64,000 nt of DNA. Origin: Halochromatium glycolicum. GTDB lineage: Bacteria > Pseudomonadota > Gammaproteobacteria > Chromatiales > Chromatiaceae. The DNA is taken from contig NZ_NRSJ01000006.1 in NCBI RefSeq assembly GCF_016584085.1, positions 62,001 to 126,000 of the forward strand. The letters run 5' to 3'. Positions 46,892 through 55,591 of the stretch are shown piece after piece. Position numbers and translations under genes: made by a program. Every line of letters starts with the position of its first letter. Positions within the stretch are counted from its first letter, which is position 1. The notes under the pieces were generated by a model. That model ran no database searches, was not told the origin of the DNA, and was given only the letters and a program-made list of their open reading frames with translations.

Positions 46892-47647
46892 ATGACGATC
46901 AACTGGTTCAAATTCGCCTCACCGGCCGCGTTCTACCCGATCGCGGGCCGACTGATCCCCTGGTTCGGCGGGGTCGCCGCCGCATTGGTCCTGATCGCGC
47001 TCTACTGGGGGTTCTTCGAGACCGCCGACCGGCTCGGCGGCAGCAACCCGCAAAAGGAGTACTACCGCATCATCTTCGTCCATGTGCCGACGGCCTGGAT
47101 GTCGATGTGGCTCTATCTCGTGCTGGCGGGCTGGTCTGCGATCGGGCTGGTCTTCAATACCCGGCTGAGCTTCATGATGGCCAAGGCGGTCGCGCCGACT
47201 GGCGCGATCTTCACCTTCCTGGCCCTCTGGACCGGCGCCCTCTGGGGCCGGCCGAGCTGGGGCACCTACTGGGACTGGGACCCAAGGCTGACCTCGGAGC
47301 TGCTGCTGTTCTTTCTGTACATCGGCTACATCGCCCTGCATTCGGCGATCGACGACATGCGCCGCGCCGACCGCGCGGCCGCCCTGCTGGCGATCGTCGG
47401 CCTGGTCATGGTTCCGGTGATCTATCTGTCGATCAACTGCCCCGATCCAAACCAATGCGCGGCGCTGCATCAGCGCTCCGACCCGGGCAGCATCCACCCG
47501 AGCATCCTGATCCCGATGCTGACGATGACACTCGGGCTTTGGTCCTACTCGTTCGCGGCCGTGTTCGCGCGGCTACGGAACATCATCCTGTCGCGTGAGT
47601 CGGACAATGCCTGGGTGCGCGATGTCGTCGCCAAGGAGGCCGTCTGA
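46892..47647 (+). CDS. ccmC: Haem handling protein CcmC (WWD domain)
   Basis: CcmC delivers haem to CcmE. The 251-residue, six-helix protein carries the WWD haem-binding loop WGRPSWGTYWDWDPRLTSEL (about residues 122-141), flanked by the conserved His residues in FVHVPTAWMSMW and ALHSAIDDMRR. I prefer the ATG at 46892 (MTINWFKFASP), which matches family starts; the frame opens at 46862. It ends in an ATG overlap with ccmD. The 169-bp gap upstream has an AT-richer patch (about 46803-46890) that could hold a secondary promoter. Confidence 0.96.
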   Translation: MTINWFKFASPAAFYPIAGRLIPWFGGVAAALVLIALYWGFFETADRLGGSNPQKEYYRIIFVHVPTAWMSMWLYLVLAGWSAIGLVFNTRLSFMMAKAVAPTGAIFTFLALWTGALWGRPSWGTYWDWDPRLTSELLLFFLYIGYIALHSAIDDMRRADRAAALLAIVGLVMVPVIYLSINCPDPNQCAALHQRSDPGSIHPSILIPMLTMTLGLWSYSFAAVFARLRNIILSRESDNAWVRDVVAKEAV

Positions 47648-47862
47648 TGATCGATTTCCTGCAGCAGGGTGGCTATGCTGGCTACGTCTGGAGCGCGTTC
47701 GGGATGACCTTCGGACTGCTCTTGATCGAGATCCTGCAGCTGCGCAGCAGCCACCGCACCACGCTCACCCGTATCGCGCGTCTGGTGCGGCTGCGCACCC
47801 CGCGGCGCAAGCCAGCCGCTGGCGCCGGGCAGGACTCCGGCGCTGCCAGCGCGAAACCCTAG
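47647..47862 (+). CDS. ccmD: Haem exporter small subunit CcmD
   Basis: A 71-residue single-span membrane peptide that holds CcmE in the CcmABC complex. The expected YAGYVWSAFGMTFGLLLIEIL segment (aromatic-rich entry, then one hydrophobic helix) lies at residues about 9-30, followed by a basic tail (RLVRLRTPRRK). It overlaps the ccmC stop by one base and lies before ccmE, which is the invariant position. Confidence 0.9.
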   Translation: MIDFLQQGGYAGYVWSAFGMTFGLLLIEILQLRSSHRTTLTRIARLVRLRTPRRKPAAGAGQDSGAASAKP

Positions 47863-47941
47863 CGATGAGCTTCGAGTCCAACAATGAGATCTCGCGGCAC
47901 GCCCGCGGCGTGCCGATCGATTGCCACGAGGAATCCGCACG

Positions 47942-48433
47942 ATGAAAGCAAGACAGAAACGGTTGGTGTTCGTCGGCCTGGCCCTGGTCGGCGTGGCCGG
48001 CGCGACATCGCTGGCACTGAGCGCGCTGCAGAGCAACATCTCCTACTTCTTCAGCCCGACGCAGGTGATGGCGAACGAGCATCCGGTCGACGCGGTGTTC
48101 CGGGTCGGCGGCATCGTCGTCGAGGATACCCTCGAGCGTCAGTCCGACGGACTGACCGTGCACTTCGACGTCACCGACAACGCCGCCGTCGTGCCCGTCA
48201 GCTATAACGGCATCCTCCCGGATCTCTTCAGCGAAGGCCAGGGCGTGGTCGCGAAGGGACGCATCGGGGCCGATGGCACCTTCTACGCCGAGGAGGTCTT
48301 GGCCAAGCACGATGAATCCTATATGCCGCCCGAGGTTGCCGATACGCTGCAGACGGCCCATGTCGACGGCGTCGTGGAGCAGACCGCCGGCAGCCTCGCC
48401 CCGACGAGCACGACCCGGAGCCCGACCCAATGA
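47942..48433 (+). CDS. ccmE: Haem chaperone CcmE
   Basis: CcmE is the periplasmic membrane-anchored protein that covalently carries haem from CcmC to CcmF. The 163-residue protein has an N-terminal anchor (RLVFVGLALVGVAGATSLAL), an OB-fold with FRVGGIVVEDTLER, and the haem-attachment motif LAKHDESYMPPEV, with His at about 125. The C-terminus is Thr/Ser-rich. The ATG at 47942 (MKARQKRLVF) is the standard start. The stop overlaps the ccmF start by 4 bp. Confidence 0.96.
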   Translation: MKARQKRLVFVGLALVGVAGATSLALSALQSNISYFFSPTQVMANEHPVDAVFRVGGIVVEDTLERQSDGLTVHFDVTDNAAVVPVSYNGILPDLFSEGQGVVAKGRIGADGTFYAEEVLAKHDESYMPPEVADTLQTAHVDGVVEQTAGSLAPTSTTRSPTQ

Positions 48434-50418
48434 TCCCCGAGCTCGGACATATCGCACTGATCCTCGCGCTGTTGCTCGCAACGGCGCAGGCCGTCTTCCC
48501 GTTGGCCGGCTCGCTGACCGGGAACCGACCCTGGATGACGATGGCCCGCCCCCTGGCCTACGGGCAGCTGGTCTTCGTCGCCATCGCATTCCTGGCATTG
48601 GTCGAGGCCTTCCTGACGAGCGACTTCTCGGTGCACTATGTCGCCGTCAATTCGAACTCGCTCCTACCCGACATCTACAAGTTCTCGGCGGTCTGGGGCG
48701 GGCACGAGGGCTCGCTGCTGCTGTGGGCGCTGATGATGGCCGGATGGGGCGCGGCGGTGGCGGTCTTCAGCCGCTATCTGCCGCTGCCGGTGGTCGCGCG
48801 CGTCCTCGGTGTGATGGGGCTGGTCGCGATCGGCTTCCTCCTGTTCATGCTGCTGACCTCGAACCCGTTCGAGCGGCTGTTCCCGGTGCCGCCGGAGGGT
48901 CGCGACCTCAATCCGCTGTTGCAGGACCCCGGCCTGGCCATCCATCCACCGATGCTCTATATGGGCTATGTCGGCTTCTCGGTCGCGTTCGCGTTCGCGA
49001 TCGCGGCGTTGATCGGCGGTAAGCTCGATGCCGCCTGGGCGCGCTGGTCGCGCCCCTGGACCACGGTTGCCTGGGTCTTCCTGACCATCGGGATCGCGCT
49101 CGGCTCCTGGTGGGCCTACTACGAGCTCGGCTGGGGCGGCTGGTGGTTCTGGGACCCGGTCGAGAACGCCTCGCTGATGCCCTGGCTGGTCGGCACCGCA
49201 CTGATCCATTCGCTCGCGGTCACCGAGAAGCGTGCGGCGTTCAAGAGCTGGACCGTGCTGCTGGCGATCTCGGCCTTCTCACTGAGCCTGCTCGGCACCT
49301 TCCTGGTGCGCTCGGGCGTGCTGACCTCGGTGCACGCCTTCGCAACCGACCCCGAGCGCGGCCTGTTCATCCTGCTGTTCCTGTGCGTGGTCATCGGCGG
49401 CTCGCTGGCGCTCTACGCCTGGCGGGCGCCAGATGTCTCCGAGGGCGGACGCTTCGATCTGGTCTCGCGTGAGAGCGCGCTGATGCTGAACAACCTGATC
49501 TTCGTCGCCTTCACGGTGCTGGTCCTGTTCGGCACCCTGGCACCGCTGATCTACGAGGCCTTCAACCTGGGCAAGATCTCGGTCGGCTTTCCCTGGTTCA
49601 ATAAGATGTTCGTCGCGCTGGCGCCGTTCCTGGCGTTGCTCCTCGGCATCGGTCCGGCCGCCCGTTGGAAGCACGACTCGCCCTGGCGCCTGACCAAGAT
49701 GCTCTGGCTCGCCTTCGCGCTCAGCATCGTACTGCTCGCGCTGAGCTCGCGCGAGTCGATCAGCGGCGGGGACTTCTGGGTGCCGATCGGGATCGCCCTG
49801 GCCGGCTGGCTGCTGTTCTCGCATCTGACCATCGTGCGCGACCGGCTCAAGCACAAGAAGCAGCCGCTCTGGCAGGCGCTGAAGGCCGACTTCAGCGGCA
49901 ACGGCCGCAGCTTCTACGGCATGGTCGTCGCGCACCTCGGGGTCGCAATGTTCATCGTCGGCGTGACCATGGTCTCGAACCATCAGATCGAGAAGGATCT
50001 GCGCATGTCTCCGGGTGACAGCCACGAGATGGCCGGCTATCGCTTCGAGTTCCTCGGCGCGCAGAAGGTCAACGGCCCCAACTACCGTGCTGACCGAGGC
50101 CATTTCCGGGTCTACCGCGGTGATCGCCAGATCGCCGAGCTGTATCCGGAGAAGCGGTCTTATCTCGGCGGCGGCATGCCGATGACCGAAGCGGCGATCG
50201 ACGCCGGCTTCTTCCGCGATGTCTACGTCTCGCTCGGCGAGGCCGTCGGCGGTGGTGATTGGGCACTGCGGCTCTACTACAAGCCCTATGTCCGCTGGAT
50301 CTGGCTTGGCGCGGTGTTGATGGCGCTTGGTGGCACCATCGCCGTCAGCGATCGACGCTATCGCAGCGCGAGCGTGCGCAGCAGCGCCCCAGCCGCTGCC
50401 GCCACCGCCCCAGCCTGA
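48430..50418 (+). CDS. ccmF: Haem lyase subunit CcmF
   Basis: CcmF joins haem from CcmE to apocytochrome CXXCH motifs. The 662-residue protein has about 15 helices. The conserved WGGHEGSLLLWALM is near residue 90, the WWD loop is GWGGWWFWDPVENASLMPWL (about 236-255), and further conserved sequence includes IHSLAVTEKRAAFKSW and FLVRSGVLTSVHAFATDP. The C-terminal periplasmic domain with GGGMPMTEAAIDAGFFRDVYVSLG is intact. Start ATGA overlaps ccmE, and ccmG follows after a short tandem-repeat spacer. Confidence 0.97.
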   Translation: MIPELGHIALILALLLATAQAVFPLAGSLTGNRPWMTMARPLAYGQLVFVAIAFLALVEAFLTSDFSVHYVAVNSNSLLPDIYKFSAVWGGHEGSLLLWALMMAGWGAAVAVFSRYLPLPVVARVLGVMGLVAIGFLLFMLLTSNPFERLFPVPPEGRDLNPLLQDPGLAIHPPMLYMGYVGFSVAFAFAIAALIGGKLDAAWARWSRPWTTVAWVFLTIGIALGSWWAYYELGWGGWWFWDPVENASLMPWLVGTALIHSLAVTEKRAAFKSWTVLLAISAFSLSLLGTFLVRSGVLTSVHAFATDPERGLFILLFLCVVIGGSLALYAWRAPDVSEGGRFDLVSRESALMLNNLIFVAFTVLVLFGTLAPLIYEAFNLGKISVGFPWFNKMFVALAPFLALLLGIGPAARWKHDSPWRLTKMLWLAFALSIVLLALSSRESISGGDFWVPIGIALAGWLLFSHLTIVRDRLKHKKQPLWQALKADFSGNGRSFYGMVVAHLGVAMFIVGVTMVSNHQIEKDLRMSPGDSHEMAGYRFEFLGAQKVNGPNYRADRGHFRVYRGDRQIAELYPEKRSYLGGGMPMTEAAIDAGFFRDVYVSLGEAVGGGDWALRLYYKPYVRWIWLGAVLMALGGTIAVSDRRYRSASVRSSAPAAAATAPA

Positions 50419-50452
50419 AACAGACGCGCCTGAAACAGACGCGCCTGAAAAC
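50416..50452. repeat. 15-bp tandem repeat between ccmF and ccmG
   Basis: CTGAAACAGACGCGC is repeated twice with a third partial copy, beginning at the ccmF stop codon. It occupies the spacer before ccmG. Confidence 0.7.
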
Positions 50453-50536
50453 AGCGAACCAGAACTGGACGAGCACCAGCGCGACGGGTCGCGCCGGTGC
50501 GCCTGCAACGACGGAACCCTCACGAGTCACACTACG

Positions 50537-51076
50537 ATGGCGAAATCCTGGCGTTTTCTGATTCCGCTGATCATCTTCGGGGCCTTGGTGATCCTCCTGG
50601 TCATCGGCCTCGGCAAGGACCCGCGCAAGGTCCCCTCGCCGCTGATCGGCAAGCCGATCCCCGAGTTCAGCCTGCCGGAGCTGACCGATACCGGCCGCAC
50701 CCTCGTCGACGATGACCTGCGCGGCCAGATCTCGCTGGTCAATGTCTGGGCCTCCTGGTGCAGCTCGTGCCGGCAGGAGCATCAGGCGCTGATGGTGCTG
50801 TCCGAGAATCCGGACTTTCAGATCGTCGGCCTGAATTGGAAGGACGATGCGCAGGATGCGCTCAGCGTGCTGCGAATGACCGGCAATCCGTATGACCGCA
50901 TCGGCTATGACCCCGACAATGATGTCGGTATCGAATGGGGCGTCTATGGGGCCCCGGAGACCTTCGTCGTCGATCAGCAAGGGATCATCCGCTACAAGCA
51001 TATCGGGCCCGTCGACCGCAAGGTCTGGGAAGAAACCCTGCAGCCCCTGATCGCACAGCTCAAGGCCGAAGGCTGA
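50537..51076 (+). CDS. ccmG: Cytochrome c biogenesis thioredoxin CcmG (DsbE)
   Basis: A membrane-anchored periplasmic thioredoxin that reduces the apocytochrome/CcmH disulfide. In 179 residues there is an N-terminal anchor (RFLIPLIIFGALVILLVIGL) and the active site WASWCSSCRQEH (CxxC, about residues 71-82). The glycine-Val-Tyr-Gly-Ala-Pro-Glu-Thr loop (YGAPETFVVD) typical of DsbE follows. The ATG at 50537 is chosen because it begins the anchor helix; the frame to 50327 lies within ccmF. The stop overlaps the ccmH start by one base. CSSC instead of the common CxPC is a modest deviation. Confidence 0.94.
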   Translation: MAKSWRFLIPLIIFGALVILLVIGLGKDPRKVPSPLIGKPIPEFSLPELTDTGRTLVDDDLRGQISLVNVWASWCSSCRQEHQALMVLSENPDFQIVGLNWKDDAQDALSVLRMTGNPYDRIGYDPDNDVGIEWGVYGAPETFVVDQQGIIRYKHIGPVDRKVWEETLQPLIAQLKAEG

Positions 51077-51609
51077 TGATGACCCGACCGACCCTTCCGC
51101 TCCTGCCCACCGCCCTGCTGCTGGCCAGTCTGTTATCCGGCCTGCTCTTCGGCGGCGTCGCTGCTGCCTACACGCTCGAGGAATTCGAGTTCGATAGCCC
51201 GGCCCAGCAAGAGCAGTTCCGCGAGCTGATCGGCAAGCTGCGCTGCCTGGTCTGCCAGAACGAATCCCTGGCTGGATCGCAGGCCGAGCTCGCGCAGGAC
51301 CTGCGCAACGAGGTCTATGAGATGATGCGCGCCGGTCAGTCCGAGGATGCGATCCTCGACTTCCTGGTCGCGCGCTATGGCGACTTCGTGCTCTACGATC
51401 CGCCCCTCAAGCCCTCGACCTACCTGCTCTGGTTCGGCCCCTTCGTGCTGATCGGGATCGGGGCGGTCGTCGTGATTCGCACCCTGCTGAGCAAGAAGAC
51501 GACCCCCGATCAGCCTGTCACCGAGGCCGACCGGGCCCGCATCGATGAGCTCCTCAACGCCGATCAAACGGCCGATCAAACCGCCGATCGAACCGCCGAT
51601 CGCGACTGA
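51076..51609 (+). CDS. ccmH: Cytochrome c maturation protein CcmH (CycL type)
   Basis: A 177-residue thioreductase component of System I. A signal peptide (PTALLLASLLSGLLFGGVAAA) precedes the helical domain with the redox motif LRCLVCQNESLAGSQAELA (cited in part; Cys pair LRCxxC), then ARYGDFVLYDPPLKPSTYLLWFGP and a C-terminal membrane helix. The tail contains a short DQTADQTADRTADRD repeat, unusual but outside the conserved domain. It overlaps the ccmG stop by one base, and the fused CcmI portion of E. coli CcmH is a separate gene here. Confidence 0.94.
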   Translation: MMTRPTLPLLPTALLLASLLSGLLFGGVAAAYTLEEFEFDSPAQQEQFRELIGKLRCLVCQNESLAGSQAELAQDLRNEVYEMMRAGQSEDAILDFLVARYGDFVLYDPPLKPSTYLLWFGPFVLIGIGAVVVIRTLLSKKTTPDQPVTEADRARIDELLNADQTADQTADRTADRD

Positions 51610-51636
51610 CCCTCCGACCCCTGACACGCTGTCCCT

Positions 51637-53178
51637 ATGACCACCTTCTGGATTCTCGCCGCCGGGCTCGCTGGCCTGGCGGTCCTCTTCGTCGTCGCCC
51701 CGCTCCTGCAAGCACCGAAGCAACCCACCGACGACCGCTCCGACACGGATGACTCCGACGCCGATCAGGCGCAGATGAACCTCGCGCTGTTCAAGCAGCA
51801 GCTGGCTGAGCTCGATGCCGATCTCGCCTCTGGAAAACTCGATCAGACCGGCTACGAATCGGCTCGCCGTGACCTCGAGCGCGAACTGCTGAACGACCTC
51901 GGCGATCGCGACCCGCTCACCACCGGCGCCGCCGGACCGGATTCGACGTCGCTCGCAGGTCGCCTACCGGGCCCGCGCATCACTGCGCTTGCGCTGCTGT
52001 TCGTGATCCCACTGAGCGCCTGGGCGCTCTATGCCCTGATCGGGAATCAGTCGATCATCCCTGAGCTGGAGCGCATCGCCGCCGCCGGCAGCGGTCCGGC
52101 CCAGCGCGGCAGCAACAGCGAGCTGCCGCCGCTCGAAGAGCTCGTTGCCCGGCTCGAGCAGCGTCTCGAGCAACAGCCCGACGACGCGGAGGGCTGGATG
52201 ATGCTTGGCCGGACCTACTTCGCGACCGGCAATCGCAAAGGCGCCCAGGAGGCGCTGGAAAAGGCGTACAAGCTCAATCCTGAAGACCCGATGATCGTGC
52301 TCGCCTACGCCGAGTCGATCGCGACCAACAACGACAACCAGCTCGAGGGGCGGCCAGCCGAGCTGATCTCCGAGGCCCTGGAGCTCGACCCCGAGAACAC
52401 GACCGCGCGGTGGCTCGCAGCGATGGTCGCCTTCCAGCGCGGTCAGTTCCGCAGCGCAGCGACGACCTGGCAACGTCTATTGGAGGCGACGGACCCGTCC
52501 ACCGAGGAGGCAGCCGAGCTGCGTTCGCTGATCGAGGAGGCCGAACAGCGAGCCGGGGTACCGCCCGAGGCGCGACAGCTCGCGCAGGCCGATACCCAGG
52601 ACAGCTCGGCCGCCGCCGAGGCCTCCGGCAACTCAGATGCGGAGCCGACTCCTGAGCAGAGATCTGAGCCGACAACAGCGCCCGAGACGACAACGCCCGG
52701 CGGCGGCCAGGCGGCCGATCCGGCAGCGGCCGAACGCACCGCCGAGGCACCATCGGCGGAGATGGGGTCCGCGTCGGCAGGCCAGCCACAGGCGCAGGAA
52801 CAGGAACAGGGCTCGACGAGCGCAGCCGACAGCGGTGGGCTCCAGGTCCGTGCCGAGCTCGATCCGGCGCTCGCCGGCCGTTATCCGCCCAACACCACCG
52901 TCTTCATCTTCGCCCGCGCCGCCTCCGGCCCCCCGATGCCCTTGGCCGTGCAGCGGACGACGCTCGGGCAGCTGCCGGTCGCGGTCCAGCTCGATGACAG
53001 CATGGCGATGATGCCGGCGATGCAGCTGTCGAACTTTCCGCAGGTGATCGTCGGCGCGCGTGTCTCGCCGAGCGGTCAGGCGATGCCGCGCCCCGGCGAC
53101 CTCGAGGGCGAGAGCGGTCCTGTCTCGAACGCGAGCGATGAAACGATCCGTATCCTCATCGATCGTGTCCGGCGCTAG
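51637..53178 (+). CDS. ccmI: Cytochrome c maturation chaperone CcmI (TPR)
   Basis: CcmI is the apocytochrome c chaperone of the haem lyase complex. In 513 residues two membrane helices (FWILAAGLAGLAVLFVVAP and the helix ITALALLFVIPLSAWALYAL) flank a cytoplasmic loop with leucine-zipper-like LFKQQLAELDADLASGKL. TPR repeats follow (about 165-285, with EGWMMLGRTYFATGNRKGAQEA cited in part). A low-complexity Ala/Glu/Gln/Ser linker (about 300-395) leads to the C-terminal CcmI domain starting VRAELDPALAGRYPPNTTVF. It is the last recognised gene of the ccm operon. Confidence 0.92.
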   Translation: MTTFWILAAGLAGLAVLFVVAPLLQAPKQPTDDRSDTDDSDADQAQMNLALFKQQLAELDADLASGKLDQTGYESARRDLERELLNDLGDRDPLTTGAAGPDSTSLAGRLPGPRITALALLFVIPLSAWALYALIGNQSIIPELERIAAAGSGPAQRGSNSELPPLEELVARLEQRLEQQPDDAEGWMMLGRTYFATGNRKGAQEALEKAYKLNPEDPMIVLAYAESIATNNDNQLEGRPAELISEALELDPENTTARWLAAMVAFQRGQFRSAATTWQRLLEATDPSTEEAAELRSLIEEAEQRAGVPPEARQLAQADTQDSSAAAEASGNSDAEPTPEQRSEPTTAPETTTPGGGQAADPAAAERTAEAPSAEMGSASAGQPQAQEQEQGSTSAADSGGLQVRAELDPALAGRYPPNTTVFIFARAASGPPMPLAVQRTTLGQLPVAVQLDDSMAMMPAMQLSNFPQVIVGARVSPSGQAMPRPGDLEGESGPVSNASDETIRILIDRVRR

Positions 53179-53256
53179 GCTGCGTTCGAGCGCAGCAGGT
53201 CAAGCTGGATGCGGCGCCGCGAGATCGTCCGCTGAGTACAGGGTGACGAGCATATT

Positions 53257-54432
53257 ATGGCGCGGCCCCTGCTGGCACTGATTGCGGTCTACCTGCCGAC
53301 CGCCCTGATCCCGCTGGCTGGAGCGGTTGCCAGCGGTCAGCCAGTCGGAGACCTGCTGCGATTTCCGCTCCAAGCACGCGGTTTCGACGCTGCCCCGGCC
53401 GATTGGGCCTTCACCTTGTCTGTGTACGGACTGAGCCTGCTGGCGCTGATCGCCCTCGTTTGGCTCAGCCGGCCCCGTCAACCGGGGGCCGGTTCGGCTG
53501 ATCGCCCCATGCAACAGGACCGCTGGCCGAGATTCGTCTGGCTCGCCCCGCTCTGCCTGCTCGCAATGATCATCGCAATCGATGGTGGGGCCGGCAATGC
53601 CGCGGTCGGGCTCTTCACGCTCGCGCTGCTTCTCGTCGTCAACGCCGATACTGAGCGGCGCACCGGCAGCAGCCTACTGAGCCAGCGGCGCGGCTATTTC
53701 CTGCTGCTGTTCCCGCTCAGCCTGACCGCGGGCTGGCTGTTCTTCTACTGGCTCAACCTCTTCGTCGGGCTCTGGCGCTACCCCAATGCCGAGGAGGCCG
53801 TCCCGTTCGCACTCGGGAAGTCGCTCGATTATGCAACGCTGCTCCCCGCACTGCTGAGCCTACGCCAATGGCTGGCCTCGTTCCCCTCGCTGATCGCTGC
53901 AACCAACCGAGGCCTGCGCATCGCGAGCGACCCCAGCACCGCCGCTCCAGCGGACGGGTGGTTGCTGATCGGGCTCGCCGGCATCGGCCTCAGCGCTTAC
54001 CCGGTCTGGCCCGATGGCCTGTACTGGCTGATGATCGCCGCACCGGTGCTGCTCGCACTCGGCACCCAGATCCTGCGCGGACAATCCACCGGCCTCGCCG
54101 GCATCCAGCGGGGCGACTGGAGCCGACCGCTGCTCTCGGCGCTCGCCGCGCTGCTGATCATCGCGCTGACGCAGCTACTCAATCTGCTGCTCGGCAAGGT
54201 CTGGGTCTATGCGCTGCCGCTGCTCGGCGGCCCGATGCTCCTTCAGCTGCCGCTTCCGGTCTGGCTCCTGGCGCCGCTTCCGCTCGCCCTGCTCGGCCTG
54301 TGGCTCGCCGACCAGCTCGCCGCCCCGTTTCGACAGCGGCCGCAACAACCGCCCTTCAGGCCAGGTTCACCCCTGAAGGTCCCGGTCGTCGACCTGTCGC
54401 GCGACCTATCGCGCAATAGGAACCGCCGTTGA
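53257..54432 (+). CDS. Polytopic membrane protein of unknown function
   Basis: A 391-residue protein with roughly nine to ten hydrophobic helices, including VWLAPLCLLAMIIAIDGG, YFLLLFPLSLTAGWLFFYWL, LLSALAALLIIALTQLLNLL and VWLLAPLPLALLGLWLADQL. A central loop is NLFVGLWRYPNAEEAVPFALGKSL. The C-terminus is a basic/Gln-Pro-rich tail. I do not recognise a family. It starts 78 bp after ccmI in the same direction, so it may be read through from the ccm operon. A role in cytochrome biogenesis is possible only by position. Confidence 0.7.
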   Translation: MARPLLALIAVYLPTALIPLAGAVASGQPVGDLLRFPLQARGFDAAPADWAFTLSVYGLSLLALIALVWLSRPRQPGAGSADRPMQQDRWPRFVWLAPLCLLAMIIAIDGGAGNAAVGLFTLALLLVVNADTERRTGSSLLSQRRGYFLLLFPLSLTAGWLFFYWLNLFVGLWRYPNAEEAVPFALGKSLDYATLLPALLSLRQWLASFPSLIAATNRGLRIASDPSTAAPADGWLLIGLAGIGLSAYPVWPDGLYWLMIAAPVLLALGTQILRGQSTGLAGIQRGDWSRPLLSALAALLIIALTQLLNLLLGKVWVYALPLLGGPMLLQLPLPVWLLAPLPLALLGLWLADQLAAPFRQRPQQPPFRPGSPLKVPVVDLSRDLSRNRNRR

Positions 54433-54516
54433 GGAACCAGGCCGCGACCGGTCGCGCCTAGGTCGGGAGTTCATCTCCGGACAATCACTGAGTGCAATCC
54501 GTTAAGCCCAAGAGCG

Positions 54517-55080
54517 ATGAGTCTGCTTTTCCTGAAGAGCTTCTTCAAACGACCACACCAGGTCGCATCCGTGATTCCGAGCTTTCCGATGCTCGTCGAA
54601 CGCGTTGCGCGCCACTTCGATTTCTCCGAGCCCCGCCGAATCATCGAGCTCGGCCCGGGCGAGGGTGTCCACACCCGCGCGCTGCTAGAACGTCTGCCGG
54701 CAGGATCAAGCCTCCTGCTCATCGAGATCGACGCTGATCTCGCCGCCCATCTCAAGGCCGCCTTCGCGGACGATGAACGCGTCGAGGTCGTGCAGGCTGA
54801 GGCGAATGAGCTCGCCGCTGAGATGCAGAAGCGGGGTTGGGAGCACTGCGACTATGTGCTCTCCGGGATCCCATTCAGCATCCTGCCTGCCGACAAGAAG
54901 AAGCCCCTGATCGAATCGATCTACGCAGCACTCAAACCGGAGGCGCATAGCGCGTTCGTGATCTACCAGGTCACGCCGGAGCTACGCGATCATGCAGCGA
55001 TGTTCCCGCGCCATGAATCCAAATACTGTCTCTGGAACCTCCCGCCGATGTTCGTGATCGCGTTCTTCAAGACGCCTTGA
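54517..55080 (+). CDS. Class I SAM-dependent methyltransferase, PmtA/KsgA-like
   Basis: A 187-residue methyltransferase with the SAM-binding motif IIELGPGEGVHTRALLERL (about residues 42-60) and acidic IEIDADLA. A conserved segment VLSGIPFSILPADKKKPLI resembles the post-I region of rRNA-adenine-dimethylase-like and phosphatidylethanolamine N-methyltransferases. The N-terminal FLKSFFKRPHQVASVIPSFP matches the short bacterial PmtA-like group. The substrate may be a phospholipid head group; rRNA or another small molecule cannot be excluded. It stands alone after the unknown membrane protein gene, on the plus strand. Confidence 0.75.
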   Translation: MSLLFLKSFFKRPHQVASVIPSFPMLVERVARHFDFSEPRRIIELGPGEGVHTRALLERLPAGSSLLLIEIDADLAAHLKAAFADDERVEVVQAEANELAAEMQKRGWEHCDYVLSGIPFSILPADKKKPLIESIYAALKPEAHSAFVIYQVTPELRDHAAMFPRHESKYCLWNLPPMFVIAFFKTP

Positions 55081-55138
55081 CTCGATCACACTGTTGCCAT
55101 CCACGGGACCGTATCGCGGCCTCCCGGTCGGCTTCTTC

Positions 55139-55591
55139 TTAGGTCCCGATCATCAAGTCCGCTAGCTTCAGCACGACGCCCAGGATGGCCAAGCCCCCGA
55201 TCAGCCACCGGGTTTGTGCGGCCAGGGCCTGGTGCAAGCTGACCTCCAGCTGACTGATGCGCTCCTGAAGGCGGGCGTCCACCTCCCTGATCTGCAGCTC
55301 GACGCCTTTGATCTCCTTCTGCAATCGCGCCTCCACCTCCCTGATCTGCAGCTCGACACCTTTGATCTCCTTCTGCAATCGCGCCTCCACCTCCTGGATC
55401 TGTAGCTCGACGCCTTTGATCTCCTTCTGCAAGTGCAGTTCAGTTTCGCGCACATGGCCCTGCGTAGCCAGATCATTGATCTGCGGGAAGCGCGCCTCAA
55501 GCGCATCAAAGGCCTGGGCAATCACCTCGGCACGTTCCTCATCAGTCGAGGTGTGTTTGAGCTTGGTGTACAGGTCAAAGGCGGCGCTCAT
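55139..55591 (-). CDS. DUF1640-like coiled-coil protein with C-terminal membrane anchor
   Basis: A 150-residue protein. After an N-terminal helical domain (FDLYTKLKHTSTDEERAEVI) it has a coiled coil made of three to four near-identical 18-residue units of the type LQKEIKGVELQIREVEAR (about 60-115). It ends in one hydrophobic helix (WLIGGLAILGVVLKLADLMI). The plan is the same as that of the 15382-16053 protein (N-terminal domain, internally repeated coil, tail anchor), although the repeat sequences differ. It is convergent with the methyltransferase gene. Function is unknown. Confidence 0.75.
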   Translation of the reverse strand: MSAAFDLYTKLKHTSTDEERAEVIAQAFDALEARFPQINDLATQGHVRETELHLQKEIKGVELQIQEVEARLQKEIKGVELQIREVEARLQKEIKGVELQIREVDARLQERISQLEVSLHQALAAQTRWLIGGLAILGVVLKLADLMIGT

